A stretch of DNA of 64,000 nt from JAGNNV01 sp031412915 (GCA_031412915.1 JANODX010000038.1:22073-86072); one strand, 5' to 3'. Shown: positions 1 to 9,304, counted from the first letter of the stretch. Notes: a model not told the origin generated them from the sequence alone. Translations and numbers: made by a program.

Positions 1-1082
1 GAGTGATTGTCGCCGTGAGGCGTGGTCCCGGTCTTGAAAGTCCGGCCTCCGTCGGTGGACTTGAAGAAGCCCTCGTTGTTCACGAAAACGATGTCGGGGT
101 CTACCGGATGGGCATGCACGTTCGTGTAGTAGAAAGGCCGCCGCAGAAGGTTGGGATCGTTGGACTGGCGGGTCCAGGTTGCGCCCGAATCGTCGGTGCG
201 ATACAAGGCGCGCTCATCCCCGGGTGCTTCGACCAGCGCGTAGACGCGCTTCGGATTCGCAGGGGAGATGTCGAGATCGATCTTGCCAATGAGGCCCGCG
301 GGCAGGCCGCTCGAAAGTTTCGTCCACGTATCGCCGCCATCCGTGGTCTTATAGATTCCCGCTCCGCCCCGGGCCTCGCTTCCGCTGATGATGGTCCATG
401 GCTTGCGCTGTCCGAGCCAGAGCGCCGCATAGAGCTCATTCGGATTGGCGGGATTCATGACCACGGCCGAAGCGCCCAGTGTCTCATTCACGAAGAGGAC
501 CTTCTTCCAACTGCGGCCGCCGTCTTTGGATCGGTAGACCCCCCGCTCGGGGTTCGGCGCCCAGGCGATGCCTTGCGCACCGACGTACACGATCGCTGGA
601 TTCGTCGGATGGACCCGGACGTCGCTGATCTGACCCACGTCGGTGAGACCAGCGGGCGCCCAGGTCATGCCCGCGTCGTTGGAGCGATAGACGCCCTTCC
701 CGAGGATGACGTTGCTGCGAATGCCATCGCTGCCCGTGCCCACGTAGACGATGTCGGGATTGGATTCGGCGACCTCGATCGCTCCGATCGAACCCGTGGG
801 AAGAAAGCCATCGGTGATGGGCCGCCAGGTGACCCCGTAGTCGGTGGTCTTGAACGCGCCGCCACCGGAGGAACCGAGGTAGAACGTCCCGACGTGCCGG
901 CGATGACCGGTGACGGTCGTGACCCGGCCTCCCCGGGACGGGCCGACCATCCGGTAGCTCAAGCCTCCGAAGAGCCTCGGCTCGATGGTTGGGTTCGCCG
1001 CGTCCTGAGCGAGGACGGAGGTCCCTGGGCCGCCCAGGGCGGCGAGAAGAATGGCAACGAGAGACCTTCGCCTGAGAGTCAT
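1..1082 (-). CDS. Sortilin/BNR-repeat (VPS10-like) secreted protein, 3' end outside window
   Basis: The reading frame opens with ATG at 1082 and stays open to base 1, so only about 360 N-terminal residues are visible. It starts with a signal peptide (MTLRRRSLVAILLAAL, cleavage near VLAQ). Repeated blocks of the BNR/Asp-box type follow: FKTTDYGVTW, YRSNDAGMTW, YRSKDGGRSW, YKTTDGGDTW, YRTDDSGATW and FKSTDGGRTF. Each is followed by 'NP..(V/L)Y' strands, as in seven-bladed sortilin-like propellers. The last visible residues, PHGDNH, match the conserved stretch of this exported family. Proteins of this type are common in Acidobacteriota; their substrate is generally unknown. AGGAGAAC just upstream is a plausible ribosome binding site. 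A long open frame on the opposite strand over the same bases is a GC-skew shadow. Family placement is good; function is not established. Confidence 0.85.
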   Translation of the reverse strand, partial: MTLRRRSLVAILLAALGGPGTSVLAQDAANPTIEPRLFGGLSYRMVGPSRGGRVTTVTGHRRHVGTFYLGSSGGGAFKTTDYGVTWRPITDGFLPTGSIGAIEVAESNPDIVYVGTGSDGIRSNVILGKGVYRSNDAGMTWAPAGLTDVGQISDVRVHPTNPAIVYVGAQGIAWAPNPERGVYRSKDGGRSWKKVLFVNETLGASAVVMNPANPNELYAALWLGQRKPWTIISGSEARGGAGIYKTTDGGDTWTKLSSGLPAGLIGKIDLDISPANPKRVYALVEAPGDERALYRTDDSGATWTRQSNDPNLLRRPFYYTNVHAHPVDPDIVFVNNEGFFKSTDGGRTFKTGTTPHGDNH

Positions 1083-1146
1083 TTGTTCTCCTAAGTGGAT
1101 GGTCGAACCGGGGCGCCGCCCCTCGGCCCGTGAAAGGTAGAGGCTC

Positions 1147-1746
1147 TCAGCGCTCCTTGAGGCTGAGGGGGACGGAGGCGCCCGCCGATAACAGGAGACT
1201 GACGCCGTCTTCGACCGAAAGGTCGGTTTCCACCACGTCCTCCCTCGGAAGAATCACCACATCTCCCACATAGAGATGATTGGTGGGGATATAGACGGTC
1301 AGCACATCGTGAGTGACGCCGTCGCGCAAGGTGAGTTTGAACGAGCCGGTCACGAAGCCTGGAGTGGTCCGGCCGGGCAGGCGGGCCAGGACGAAACGCT
1401 GAAAAGCATCCTTCGATTCCGGTCCCCCGAAACCGGACAGCACCTTTTTGGTGGTGCCGTAAACGGAGCCGACGACGGGCACCGCATCCAGAATCGCTCC
1501 CGCCCCGTCGAGCAGGCGCTTGAGCGGTCCGGCCGAGAAAAGCAGGCCGGCGAGGAAGACGGCGGCGAGGGTGACGAGAAACCCGAGACCCTGGATGTCG
1601 CGCCCCAGAAGAAGGTTCGCGAAGGGATGGGCCAGGCCATCGAGGTAGGAGAAAAGCCACCACAACGCCTTGACGGTGATAACGATCGGAACCAGAACGA
1701 CGAGCCCGCCGACGAACGTGTTCCGCAGGCGAGTGGTCGGACTCAT
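1147..1746 (-). CDS. DUF502 family integral membrane protein
   Basis: About 199 residues from the ATG at 1746. An in-frame TTG at 1773 would add nine polar residues but has a worse ribosome-site spacing. Two hydrophobic segments are clear: NTFVGGLVVLVPIVITVKAL near residues 8-30 and GLGFLVTLAAVFLAGLLFSAG near 53-75. The soluble C-terminal half carries the DUF502 hallmarks 'PVVGSVYGTTKKVL' and 'VYIPTNHLYVGDVVILP' (family pattern PTTPNPTSG...). The molecular function of DUF502 is not known. It follows the kinase gene by about 50 bases on the same strand and could be cotranscribed with it. Confidence 0.85.
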   Translation of the reverse strand: MSPTTRLRNTFVGGLVVLVPIVITVKALWWLFSYLDGLAHPFANLLLGRDIQGLGFLVTLAAVFLAGLLFSAGPLKRLLDGAGAILDAVPVVGSVYGTTKKVLSGFGGPESKDAFQRFVLARLPGRTTPGFVTGSFKLTLRDGVTHDVLTVYIPTNHLYVGDVVILPREDVVETDLSVEDGVSLLLSAGASVPLSLKER

Positions 1747-1795
1747 CGAAGTTCGCGTCTGCCCGAAAGGCAACTCCCCGACATGGGACGGCTTC

Positions 1796-4162
1796 TCAGG
1801 GCTGCTTCATGGCAAGGCTGCTGCGGAACCGCTCGCCTTTTTTCGATAGCGCTTCGACATCCATCACCCAGGCACTGGTGCTCGCGACCCAGATGCCGGG
1901 AATCTCGGCCACCATGGGGCGCTGGCCAACCTTGACGTTGTCTTCGCTGATTCTCACCTGCGGATTCGAGATGTCACCATTGCGGGTGATCCTGACCGCG
2001 AGGCTGTCGAGTTTCGCGTCATTCTTCGCGTCGTTCTTCAGAAAGATCCGAACCCGGAAGGGACCTCCGGGAATCAGCGGGTTCGGCGCCACCTCGAACT
2101 CGAACTTGCCGGAAAAATCCGTCAGTTCCACTTCGAAGCCGGTGGCCTTCTTCGCCCCGGGCGCGGCGGCGATCCGGGTGCGGGCGGTTACAAACTCCCG
2201 GGCTTCCGGAACGGGAGCGGCCACCGTGGGCGCCGGAGGCGGGGTCTGAACCGCCGCCACGGTCGGCGCGGTCGCAACCGTTCCACCCGGCAGGGGTCTC
2301 AAGGCGGCCGTGGGAAGGGGCATCGCGGATGAGGCAGCCCGGGGCGGAGCGGCCGGGGTTGTGGTCGCACGCGCCGCCCGCGCCGCCTCTCGCTCCTTGC
2401 CCTCGATCACTCGTCGCGCCCGGTCATAGGCATCGCGCGCCTGCAGGAAGGTCTGGGTCGCGGCGGTGAACTGGCGGACCTTGAGGCTTTCCTCGGCCGT
2501 GGCGGCGAAGGTCTCGCCCTCACTGTAGGCCGGATCCTGGGCGGCCCCTGGCCTCGCCATAGCGAGCGTACGCGCTTTGCCCATGTCGGCTCGTGCCGCC
2601 GCGGCTCGAGCGGAGAAATTCGCGTTCAACTTGCTCGATAGTTCTGCGACCACCGGATTCTCGGGATCCCGCGCCATGACCCGTTCGAGAGCGGCCGAGG
2701 CTTGCGCAGCGTCACCGCGCGCCACCGCGTCACGAGCCGCCGCCACCGAACTCTCGATTTCCCGGGTGGCGCTTTCCGCTTGCTCGCGGATTCCCAAGGC
2801 CTCGGGATTGTTGGGTTCGAGAATGAGGATGCGCTTGGTCTGCTCGATCGCGCCCTTGTAGTCCTTGTCGTCGAGGACGCGCCGGGCCAGATCCAGTTGC
2901 GTTTCCACCAGATTCGCGGTCAGCTTGTCGATGTTGGACTGAGCCACGTTGCTTCCACCCTGCCGGTTCAGGAGCCCGTAGCCGATGAAAGCCAGGAGCG
3001 CGAGGGCTCCAAGAACGCCCACAATCAAGATGGGGTTGGTCGACTTCGGAGGGAGGCTCGTGGGGATGGAATTCTGGGCGTCGGCTCCCGCCAGGACTCG
3101 GCCAGGCGCCTTCGAAACCGACCCCTTGAAACGGCCACTGGTGTAGGGAGCCGAAGAAATTGCCGCCGAAGGAGGCACCGATCCGGGGCCGGGGCGGCCG
3201 TAGGTCCTGAAGGGCGCCGGCTTTTGCGTCCCGGTGACGCTGGCCGCGGGATTTGACGAAGCAGGGGGAGTGGCGGCAGGGTTCGCGGGCGGGATTGCGG
3301 TCGTGGTTTCGCCGCTTTCTTCGTACTCGACCACGTCCGGATCTTCACCATAGCGGAAGGCCCGAATGGCGTCTCGGAGGGCGCCCGCGTTCGCGAAGCG
3401 GTCATCCACCTGCTTCGCCATCGCTACCTCGATGATCGTGACGACGGCGTCGGGGAGCCGGGAATCCCACTGCCTGGGCGGTGGCGGATCGCGATGCACC
3501 ACCTGATAGAGCGTGGCGTGGACGGACTCCGCGTCGAAGGGCTTGCGGTTGGTCAGGAGTTCGTAGAAGACGGCGCCGGCCGAGAACACGTCGGATCGGG
3601 CATCGACCCGTTCTCCCATGACTTGTTCCGGCGACATGTAGTTGGGCGTGCCCATGACCACGCCCGTCTTGGTCAAATCGGAACTGCCCAGCCGGGCCAG
3701 ACCGAAGTCGAGGATCTTCACCTGCCCGTTCGGCTGCACATGGATGTTCCCCGGCTTGAGGTCGCGATGAATGACCTCCCGACCATGAGCGTAGGCCAGA
3801 CCGTCCGCCACCTGTTCCATGATGTCTAGCTTCTGATCGAAGGTGAGCTGACCCTTGGTGATCAGTTCCTTGAGATCCTTGCCCTCAAGGAGCTCCATGG
3901 CCATGTACAACTCGTTGTCCGCCTGTCCGAAATCGAAAACGGTGATGATGTTCGGGTGATTCAGCTGGGCCGCGGCGCGCGCTTCGCGCAGGAAGCGCTC
4001 CTTGTTCTCGCTATCCGAACCGAGCGCGGCGGAAATGGTCTTGACGGCAACCGTTCGACCCAGAACCGGATCCTGGGCGCGCCAAACCACTCCCATGGCC
4101 CCGGAACCGAGGTGGCTGATCGCTTCGTACTTGCCAAACGTTTTCTTTGGGGTGTCGCTCAA
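1796..4162 (-). CDS. Membrane-anchored serine/threonine protein kinase
   Basis: A 788-residue Hanks-type kinase. Visible kinase motifs are the glycine loop (LGSGAMGVV, about 18-26), the ATP-binding Lys41 (VAVK), the catalytic loop HRDLKPGN with Asp134, DFG at 152-154 and GTPNYMSPEQ (171-180). The catalytic domain covers about residues 11-270. A Pro/Ala/Ser linker leads to one transmembrane helix at about 377-398. The outer part has helical TPR-like repeats (about 410-590), a second Pro/Ala linker, and a terminal beta-rich segment of about 120 residues (from GFEVELTDFSGKFEF). The topology suggests sensing outside and signalling inside. No PASTA repeats are present. The terminal domain is not one I recognise; it may be the ligand- or partner-binding part. 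Confidence 0.95.
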   Translation of the reverse strand: MSDTPKKTFGKYEAISHLGSGAMGVVWRAQDPVLGRTVAVKTISAALGSDSENKERFLREARAAAQLNHPNIITVFDFGQADNELYMAMELLEGKDLKELITKGQLTFDQKLDIMEQVADGLAYAHGREVIHRDLKPGNIHVQPNGQVKILDFGLARLGSSDLTKTGVVMGTPNYMSPEQVMGERVDARSDVFSAGAVFYELLTNRKPFDAESVHATLYQVVHRDPPPPRQWDSRLPDAVVTIIEVAMAKQVDDRFANAGALRDAIRAFRYGEDPDVVEYEESGETTTAIPPANPAATPPASSNPAASVTGTQKPAPFRTYGRPGPGSVPPSAAISSAPYTSGRFKGSVSKAPGRVLAGADAQNSIPTSLPPKSTNPILIVGVLGALALLAFIGYGLLNRQGGSNVAQSNIDKLTANLVETQLDLARRVLDDKDYKGAIEQTKRILILEPNNPEALGIREQAESATREIESSVAAARDAVARGDAAQASAALERVMARDPENPVVAELSSKLNANFSARAAAARADMGKARTLAMARPGAAQDPAYSEGETFAATAEESLKVRQFTAATQTFLQARDAYDRARRVIEGKEREAARAARATTTPAAPPRAASSAMPLPTAALRPLPGGTVATAPTVAAVQTPPPAPTVAAPVPEAREFVTARTRIAAAPGAKKATGFEVELTDFSGKFEFEVAPNPLIPGGPFRVRIFLKNDAKNDAKLDSLAVRITRNGDISNPQVRISEDNVKVGQRPMVAEIPGIWVASTSAWVMDVEALSKKGERFRSSLAMKQP

Positions 4163-4285
4163 AGATCCCTCGACGATCCTTCCAGCATAGCATCGGGAAC
4201 CGACCGCAAACCTCGATTCTCCCTGGCCTTTATCGGCGCCTGGAGCCGGCGAACAAGAGCGCTTGGCCTCGGGGGTGGGGCCGTC

Positions 4286-5182
4286 TCAGGGAAGGAGCGC
4301 TTTTGTGATCCGAGCGATGAGGGCATCGCTGTCCGCTTCCTTTTCGATTCCCCGGGTCAGGATGACGAGAACGCTCGGCGAATCGCCATAAACGATGGCG
4401 GCGTCGTGGTGCACCCTGGTGATGGTGCCGGTCTTGTGCGCGACTTTGGTGCCTGGCGGCAAACCCCTGGGAATTCCCTCGTCGAATTTTTGCGCGGCCA
4501 AGACCTCCACCATCCGCTCACTCGCGGCCTTCGAGACCGCCTGGCCGCGGGCGATGGCGTTCAGGACCAGGAACAGTCCCCGAGCCGTGGTTTCGTTGAT
4601 TATGCCCGCGTCGAACGCCTTCTGATCCTCAACCCCGCGCCGGACCTGCATGCCCGGGGCCCCGATGGCCTCCACGGTGTTGCGTACATTCTCCACCCCC
4701 AGGCGATCGATGAGCAGGTTCGTGGCGAAGTTGGAGGAGACCGTGATCATTTGAAAATTCAGCGCTTCCAGGGTCATGGTTTTGCCCACGTTCTTGTAGA
4801 CCGTGGCGTCCGAGTCGTCGCCAAGGCTCAAGGAATAGGCGGAACCGTCCACCACGCTCTTGAAATCGTTGCGCACATCGATCTCATCCGAGAGCCGCAG
4901 CAGTTTCAGAGCTTCCTGACGGAAGAGTTCAACCATCACCGGCACTTTCATGGTGCTCGCGGCATGAAAGACCCGGTCCGCCTCGCACATCCACTCCTCG
5001 CGGCCATCGAGGGTCCGGTAGGCCACGGAGACCTCGGCGCCGCTTTCGCCAATCAGTTCCTCCGCAACCACGCGCCTCGCCAGAAACGAAGTGGGCTGGG
5101 CCTTCGGCGAAGGGACGGGCGGAGCCGGGGCTTGAACAACCGTTCCAATAGTCATGGCGAGGATGGCAAGGGGATCAATCAT
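4286..5182 (-). CDS. Serine beta-lactamase / penicillin-binding-like hydrolase (class A fold)
   Basis: 298 residues with the three active-site motifs of the class A beta-lactamase/transpeptidase fold: S76-T-M-K79 (SxxK), S149-S-N151 (the SxN position) and K250-T-G252. A hydrophobic N-terminus (about 1-18) and a Pro-rich linker suggest export. I cannot find the usual omega-loop glutamate (ExxLN, Glu166) at the expected spacing; the region reads GVEDQKAFDAGIINETTA. True beta-lactam hydrolysis is therefore doubtful, and a peptidoglycan-related or other esterase role is possible. The start overlaps the end of the upstream glycosyltransferase gene by eight bases, so translation is probably coupled. 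Its place after rhamnose and glycosyltransferase genes fits a cell-envelope role. Confidence 0.85.
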   Translation of the reverse strand: MIDPLAILAMTIGTVVQAPAPPVPSPKAQPTSFLARRVVAEELIGESGAEVSVAYRTLDGREEWMCEADRVFHAASTMKVPVMVELFRQEALKLLRLSDEIDVRNDFKSVVDGSAYSLSLGDDSDATVYKNVGKTMTLEALNFQMITVSSNFATNLLIDRLGVENVRNTVEAIGAPGMQVRRGVEDQKAFDAGIINETTARGLFLVLNAIARGQAVSKAASERMVEVLAAQKFDEGIPRGLPPGTKVAHKTGTITRVHHDAAIVYGDSPSVLVILTRGIEKEADSDALIARITKALLP

Positions 5183-6752
5183 GGGGGTCGGACTCGGGAA
5201 CTCGTGGTGACGATCCTAGAACATCGGCCCGGGTCGGAGCAGCGACCGCCGAAGTAGACCGGAGTCGGAACAACGTGGCCGCCCATTCGCCGCCCGGCTT
5301 CTGAAAAACCTCCAGCCTCTCCAGGCTGGCTCCCTCGAAGAGGGGGAAAAGGTCGAGATCAACGGGCCGGGGACCGATGATCGCGAATGTCGGGCCCCTC
5401 TGCGCCTCCGCGGTGATCAGGGCTCGAAAGGCCGCCGATCCCAGGTCGCCCTCTAACAAACGGACCGAGGGATGCCGGCCGAGCAGGAGGGCGAGGCTCG
5501 TGGGCATTGTTCTGGTCCCGCCGGTGTCGACAAACGTCGTGAGTGGGCCGCGGTCGGCCTCGTGTTTCAAACGAACCGACAACTCGAGGACACCGTAGCC
5601 GGAAGGCCAGCCGGTCACCAGTTGAAGGCGATCATCCCTCGGAAAAGGGGCCCGCGCGGGATCGAGAAGAAGAGCTTGATCGAAAGAGATCCAGGGCAAA
5701 GAGATCAGGCCGGCCAGGACGAAAGCGGCGGGTCGGCCAAGGGATGGTTTGAGGCGGGCGGCCACGGCGTCGATTCCGCCGGCCACCAGAATGAGGAGAG
5801 GGGGCAGCGTGGGCAAGACGTAGCGAGCGGACCAGGGTTGTGAAAAGAGGGCGAAGAGAAGGAAGGGCAGGACCACGGATCCGCCGAGCCAGAGGGCCCG
5901 GCCGTCTCGCAGGAGAATGGCGGAGGCGGCGGCGAAGGCCAGGACCGGCACCGAAAAGTAGGACTCCGCCCAGTCCCGCATGTCGAGAGCGGTCGACAGA
6001 ATGACCGAACCCGCCGCGCGCGGATCCACGATGTGCTGGGCCGAGACTTCGGCGCCATTCGAAACGAAGAACCACAACATCGGCGAAGCGCCCAGAAGCC
6101 CGATCGCGAACGCCCCGGCCAACGGTCTAAAGACCCGCGGCCAGTCTCTGGTCAGGGTCAGCAGTCCCAGGGGAACCACGAGGAAGAAGAGGAGGGCGGA
6201 GACCTTCGAGCACACGGCCAGGACGACCAGACTCGCCAAACCCGCACGGGCTCTGGTCCGGGCAGGGTCTTGAACAAGGGTCCAGGTTGCGAGCATCAGA
6301 CCAACGATCGACACGCTTAGAAAGCCGTCCGAGAGAGCGAGACGGTCATAGACCAGGGCGAAGGGACTGAGGATGTAGAGAATCCCGGCCACCGCCGCGG
6401 CTCTCGGTCCAAAGAGCCGATGCGAGAGCAGCACAGTCAGGAGAAGGGAAACCGCCCCCGCCAGGGCGGCGACACACCGGGCCGCCCACAACCGGTCCTC
6501 GAAGGGTAAAGCCAGACCATAGGCCGCAACCGCGAGAAGGCGGCCCGAGCCCACCGGTCTGAGGATCCGGCCCTCGCCATACAGACGCTCTGCCCACTGA
6601 ATGTGAACCGCTTCATCGAGGAAGACGGGCAGGACGCTGAGGCTCCCGATTCGGGTCAGGAAGTAAAGCCCGCCCAGGATGCAAATCGCCCCGAGAGACG
6701 AACGGCTCAGACGCCGAGACGGGGGAGCGAGCGCATTCAATGACGAACTCAT
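5175..6752 (-). CDS. ArnT/PMT-like (GT39-type) membrane glycosyltransferase
   Basis: 525 residues, mostly hydrophobic, with about ten or more predicted membrane spans. The first periplasmic loop has the acidic pair expected of polyprenyl-phosphate-sugar transferases (FLDEAVHIQWAERLY, residues about 42-57), and there is a soluble C-terminal tail. The family moves sugars from a lipid-phosphate donor to lipids or proteins at the outer face of the membrane. Donor and acceptor cannot be read from the sequence. It lies 45 bases after the M28 peptidase and overlaps the hydrolase that follows by eight bases, so it belongs to the rhamnose operon unit. Two more proteins of this type lie at 12090-13844 and 16016-17815. 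Confidence 0.85.
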   Translation of the reverse strand: MSSSLNALAPPSRRLSRSSLGAICILGGLYFLTRIGSLSVLPVFLDEAVHIQWAERLYGEGRILRPVGSGRLLAVAAYGLALPFEDRLWAARCVAALAGAVSLLLTVLLSHRLFGPRAAAVAGILYILSPFALVYDRLALSDGFLSVSIVGLMLATWTLVQDPARTRARAGLASLVVLAVCSKVSALLFFLVVPLGLLTLTRDWPRVFRPLAGAFAIGLLGASPMLWFFVSNGAEVSAQHIVDPRAAGSVILSTALDMRDWAESYFSVPVLAFAAASAILLRDGRALWLGGSVVLPFLLFALFSQPWSARYVLPTLPPLLILVAGGIDAVAARLKPSLGRPAAFVLAGLISLPWISFDQALLLDPARAPFPRDDRLQLVTGWPSGYGVLELSVRLKHEADRGPLTTFVDTGGTRTMPTSLALLLGRHPSVRLLEGDLGSAAFRALITAEAQRGPTFAIIGPRPVDLDLFPLFEGASLERLEVFQKPGGEWAATLFRLRSTSAVAAPTRADVLGSSPRVPESDPHD

Positions 6753-6797
6753 GGCCGGTCCGCGGCCGGCGGAAATCCCCTCTTCAGGGCGAGCCGC

Positions 6798-8453
6798 CTA
6801 TTTCTTTCTGGACGCAGGGGACGAGGGGGTCGCAGGGGGAAGCACCGCGTCTTTGGGGAGCGGCTTTCGAGGGAAGAGTTCGTCGCGATTGGCGGCGTGG
6901 TAGACGAGCGAGGCCATGACCGCGGAGGCCTGCATCATGTCGTCCCTCTGGATGCGGTCGTAGGTATCGAGGTTCGTGTGGTGAGTTCTGGTTTCGTAAT
7001 CCGCTTCGTCCTGAATCATCTGGAAGCCGGGCAAACCCACCGCATCGAACGACAGATGGTCGGTGCCGTCGGTGTCGCGCATACTGACGGTGGTCACGCC
7101 GAGATCGGCGAAGGGCTTGATCCACGACTCGAAAATCGGCGCCGCGGACGCATTCTGCTGGGCCCAGACCCCGCGGACCCTGCCGGTTCCGTTGTCCAGA
7201 TTGAAGTAGGACGAGAACTTTGCGTGATCGGCCTTCAGGGTAAGCGGGCCCGTCTGCGGACGCATATATGCGGGAAGGACCCGATCCTCGGCCTTCGGCG
7301 CGGGACGCTCTGCGAGGTGGTCGCGAACGTAGGCGGCTGAGCCGAGGAGTCCCTGCTCTTCCCCGGTCCACAGGCCGATCCGGATCGTCCTCTTCGGTTT
7401 CATGTCCTTGAGGATGCGCATGACCTCCATGGCCACGGCCGAGCCCGCGGCGTTGTCCGTAGCTCCCGTCGCGGGGTGCCAGGAATCGAGATGGGCGCCC
7501 ACCATCACGATTTCGTTCTTCCTGACCGGGTCGGCGCCGGGGATCTCGGCGATGGTGTTGTAGGCCATCAGATCGTCGTCGTGGAAACGGGCCTTCACAT
7601 CGATCTCGAGTTCGACCTCCCGTTTCCCCTCCATGAGCCGGATGATCCGATTGAAATGTTCCGCGGCCATGACCAGGGCGAGCGGTCCCGTCTCCTCGCC
7701 CACCTCACGGGAGCCTCCGCCGCCGACTCGAATCATCGAGGCGTCGAGGCTCGAGGTTTCGATGGTGGCGAGAGCCTTTTCCCTGGCCAGGAACTCCCGG
7801 AGGGGTTTTTCGAACGCGAACCGACGCGCGCGGGACTGGCGATCGGGCCGGTCCAAGGCGCGATGGCCCGCCGCGGCGCCCCGGGCTGAGGGAATCTCAA
7901 ACAGGCTTGCCTGACGCAGTTTCTCGTCATCGTAGCGCTCGAACAGCTTTTTTTCGGGAGCCCTCAGTTCGCGGGCCTCCCCAATCAGGAGGATCGCGCC
8001 CGCGAGTTGGCCCTTCCACTTCTCGAGGTCCGCCTCGGACTCGAGAACTCCGGCCCGCACGACCTTCCCGCGCACCGCCCCGTTGGTCCCCGGTGTCCAG
8101 GCCTTGGGAAGAGCGATCAACGCCGCAGCCTGCGGCGACATCATGGTGACCGACGATCGCCCATAAGACCAGCCGCGGCCGAAAGGACCCCAGGACTCAA
8201 GATGGGCATTGACCATGCCCCAATCCTCGAGTTGCTTTCGCGTCCATTCGTTGGCGGTCTTGAGTTGCGGCGAGCCGGTGAGGCGCGGGCCGATGACATC
8301 GGTGAGTTGCCTCAAGGTCTCCATGACCTCGGAGTTCTTTCCCAACGCTTCATCCCGAATTCTTTGCACCGCGGCGTAGTCGACCTTCTCCTGGGCAAAA
8401 ACCGGACAGGCGGCGAACAGGGCGACCACGATTTCACGGGCTGGGAATCTCAT
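6798..8453 (-). CDS. M28-family zinc aminopeptidase/carboxypeptidase, secreted
   Basis: 551 residues with a signal peptide (MRFPAREIVVALFAACPVFAQ). The M28 zinc site is visible: GAHLDSW (His, with Asp downstream), TDNAAGSA (bridging Asp), GEEQGLLGS (catalytic Glu followed by a metal Glu), DTDGTDHLSF and a late HHTNLDTYD. The region between about 110 and 260 carries a PA-like insertion. Family members remove N-terminal residues or act on di- and tripeptides outside the cell. The start ATG overlaps the stop of rfbD as ATGA, so this peptidase is translated as part of the dTDP-rhamnose operon. That is an unusual partnership; a link in metabolism is not evident, and simple shared export or envelope function is one explanation. 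Confidence 0.93.
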   Translation of the reverse strand: MRFPAREIVVALFAACPVFAQEKVDYAAVQRIRDEALGKNSEVMETLRQLTDVIGPRLTGSPQLKTANEWTRKQLEDWGMVNAHLESWGPFGRGWSYGRSSVTMMSPQAAALIALPKAWTPGTNGAVRGKVVRAGVLESEADLEKWKGQLAGAILLIGEARELRAPEKKLFERYDDEKLRQASLFEIPSARGAAAGHRALDRPDRQSRARRFAFEKPLREFLAREKALATIETSSLDASMIRVGGGGSREVGEETGPLALVMAAEHFNRIIRLMEGKREVELEIDVKARFHDDDLMAYNTIAEIPGADPVRKNEIVMVGAHLDSWHPATGATDNAAGSAVAMEVMRILKDMKPKRTIRIGLWTGEEQGLLGSAAYVRDHLAERPAPKAEDRVLPAYMRPQTGPLTLKADHAKFSSYFNLDNGTGRVRGVWAQQNASAAPIFESWIKPFADLGVTTVSMRDTDGTDHLSFDAVGLPGFQMIQDEADYETRTHHTNLDTYDRIQRDDMMQASAVMASLVYHAANRDELFPRKPLPKDAVLPPATPSSPASRKK

Positions 8454-9304
8454 CGAGCAAGGTCTCCAAACTGAGTCTTGATTTCTCGGGCGAATTCGGA
8501 AACCCCTGCCTGCCAGGGGGGCAGGAGGATCTGGGGCTGCTGGATTGTACGCAAGACCGAATAGCGCGGCCGTGGCGCGGGCCGCGGGTATTCGCTTGCG
8601 GGCACGGGAAGGACGGCGGTACGCAACCCGAGTTCGCGGAAGAAGAAGGTCGCCAACTCGAACCAGGAAGCGCCCTCGCCACTCCCGGCCAGGTGGAAGG
8701 TGCCAAAGGCCCCGGTTTCAATCAGAGTGAGGATCGCCCGAGCAAGGTGAGCGGCCGAGGTGGGCGAACCCTTGACGTCGTTCACCACCTTCACTTCCTT
8801 GTGCTTGAGAGCCAGGAAGTAGAGCGTCTTCGGAAAATTATTGCCCAGGGGCTCGTAAATCCAGGCCGTGCGGACGATGTAGTGCCTGGGGTTCGCGTCC
8901 TTCACCGCCTCTTCGCCCGCCAGCTTGCTGCGGCCATAGTGGGACAGGGGCCCCGGGCAGTCGTATTCGTGGTACGCGGTCGTCTGCTGACCATCGAAGA
9001 CGTAGTCCGTGGAGACGTGCAGAACCGCGGCGCCCTTCTCGGCGGCGGCTATCGCCAGATTCCGGGGCCCTACGGCATTCGCCAGGAAGGCGGCATCAGG
9101 GTCGGACTGAGCGCGGTCCACATCGTTGAACGCGGCCGCGTTCAGAACCAGGTCCGGCAGATGGGCCCGGATGGCCGCACGAACCTCCGAGAGGTTCGTG
9201 ATGTCGAGCTCTGGGCGGGAGAGTGGGACGAGCTCATGAGTTCCGTTTTGAGCGCGGATCTGACGACCCAGTTGACCGGCGGCGCCCGCGAGAAGGATCT
9301 TCAC
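8450..9304 (-). CDS. rfbD: dTDP-4-dehydrorhamnose reductase
   Basis: 284 residues from a GTG start at 9304 that overlaps the rfbC stop as GTGA. The Rossmann motif GAAGQLGRQI begins at residue 7. The SDR catalytic residues are in VLHVSTDYVFDG and YGRSKLAGE (YxxxK), with the RmlD-type NAAAFNDVDRAQ. The enzyme makes dTDP-L-rhamnose with NAD(P)H, the last step of the pathway. A longer frame extends upstream of 9304, but it overlaps rfbC and has no family similarity. It is coupled at both ends: to rfbC and, through ATGA, to the M28 peptidase gene. Confidence 0.95.
   Translation of the reverse strand: MKILLAGAAGQLGRQIRAQNGTHELVPLSRPELDITNLSEVRAAIRAHLPDLVLNAAAFNDVDRAQSDPDAAFLANAVGPRNLAIAAAEKGAAVLHVSTDYVFDGQQTTAYHEYDCPGPLSHYGRSKLAGEEAVKDANPRHYIVRTAWIYEPLGNNFPKTLYFLALKHKEVKVVNDVKGSPTSAAHLARAILTLIETGAFGTFHLAGSGEGASWFELATFFFRELGLRTAVLPVPASEYPRPAPRPRYSVLRTIQQPQILLPPWQAGVSEFAREIKTQFGDLAR

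Noticed and set aside
3..1094. A 363-codon open frame on the plus strand over the BNR gene
   Set aside because: Its translation is low-complexity Arg/Gly/Asp-rich without family motifs, whereas the minus frame has a signal peptide and repeated Asp-boxes.
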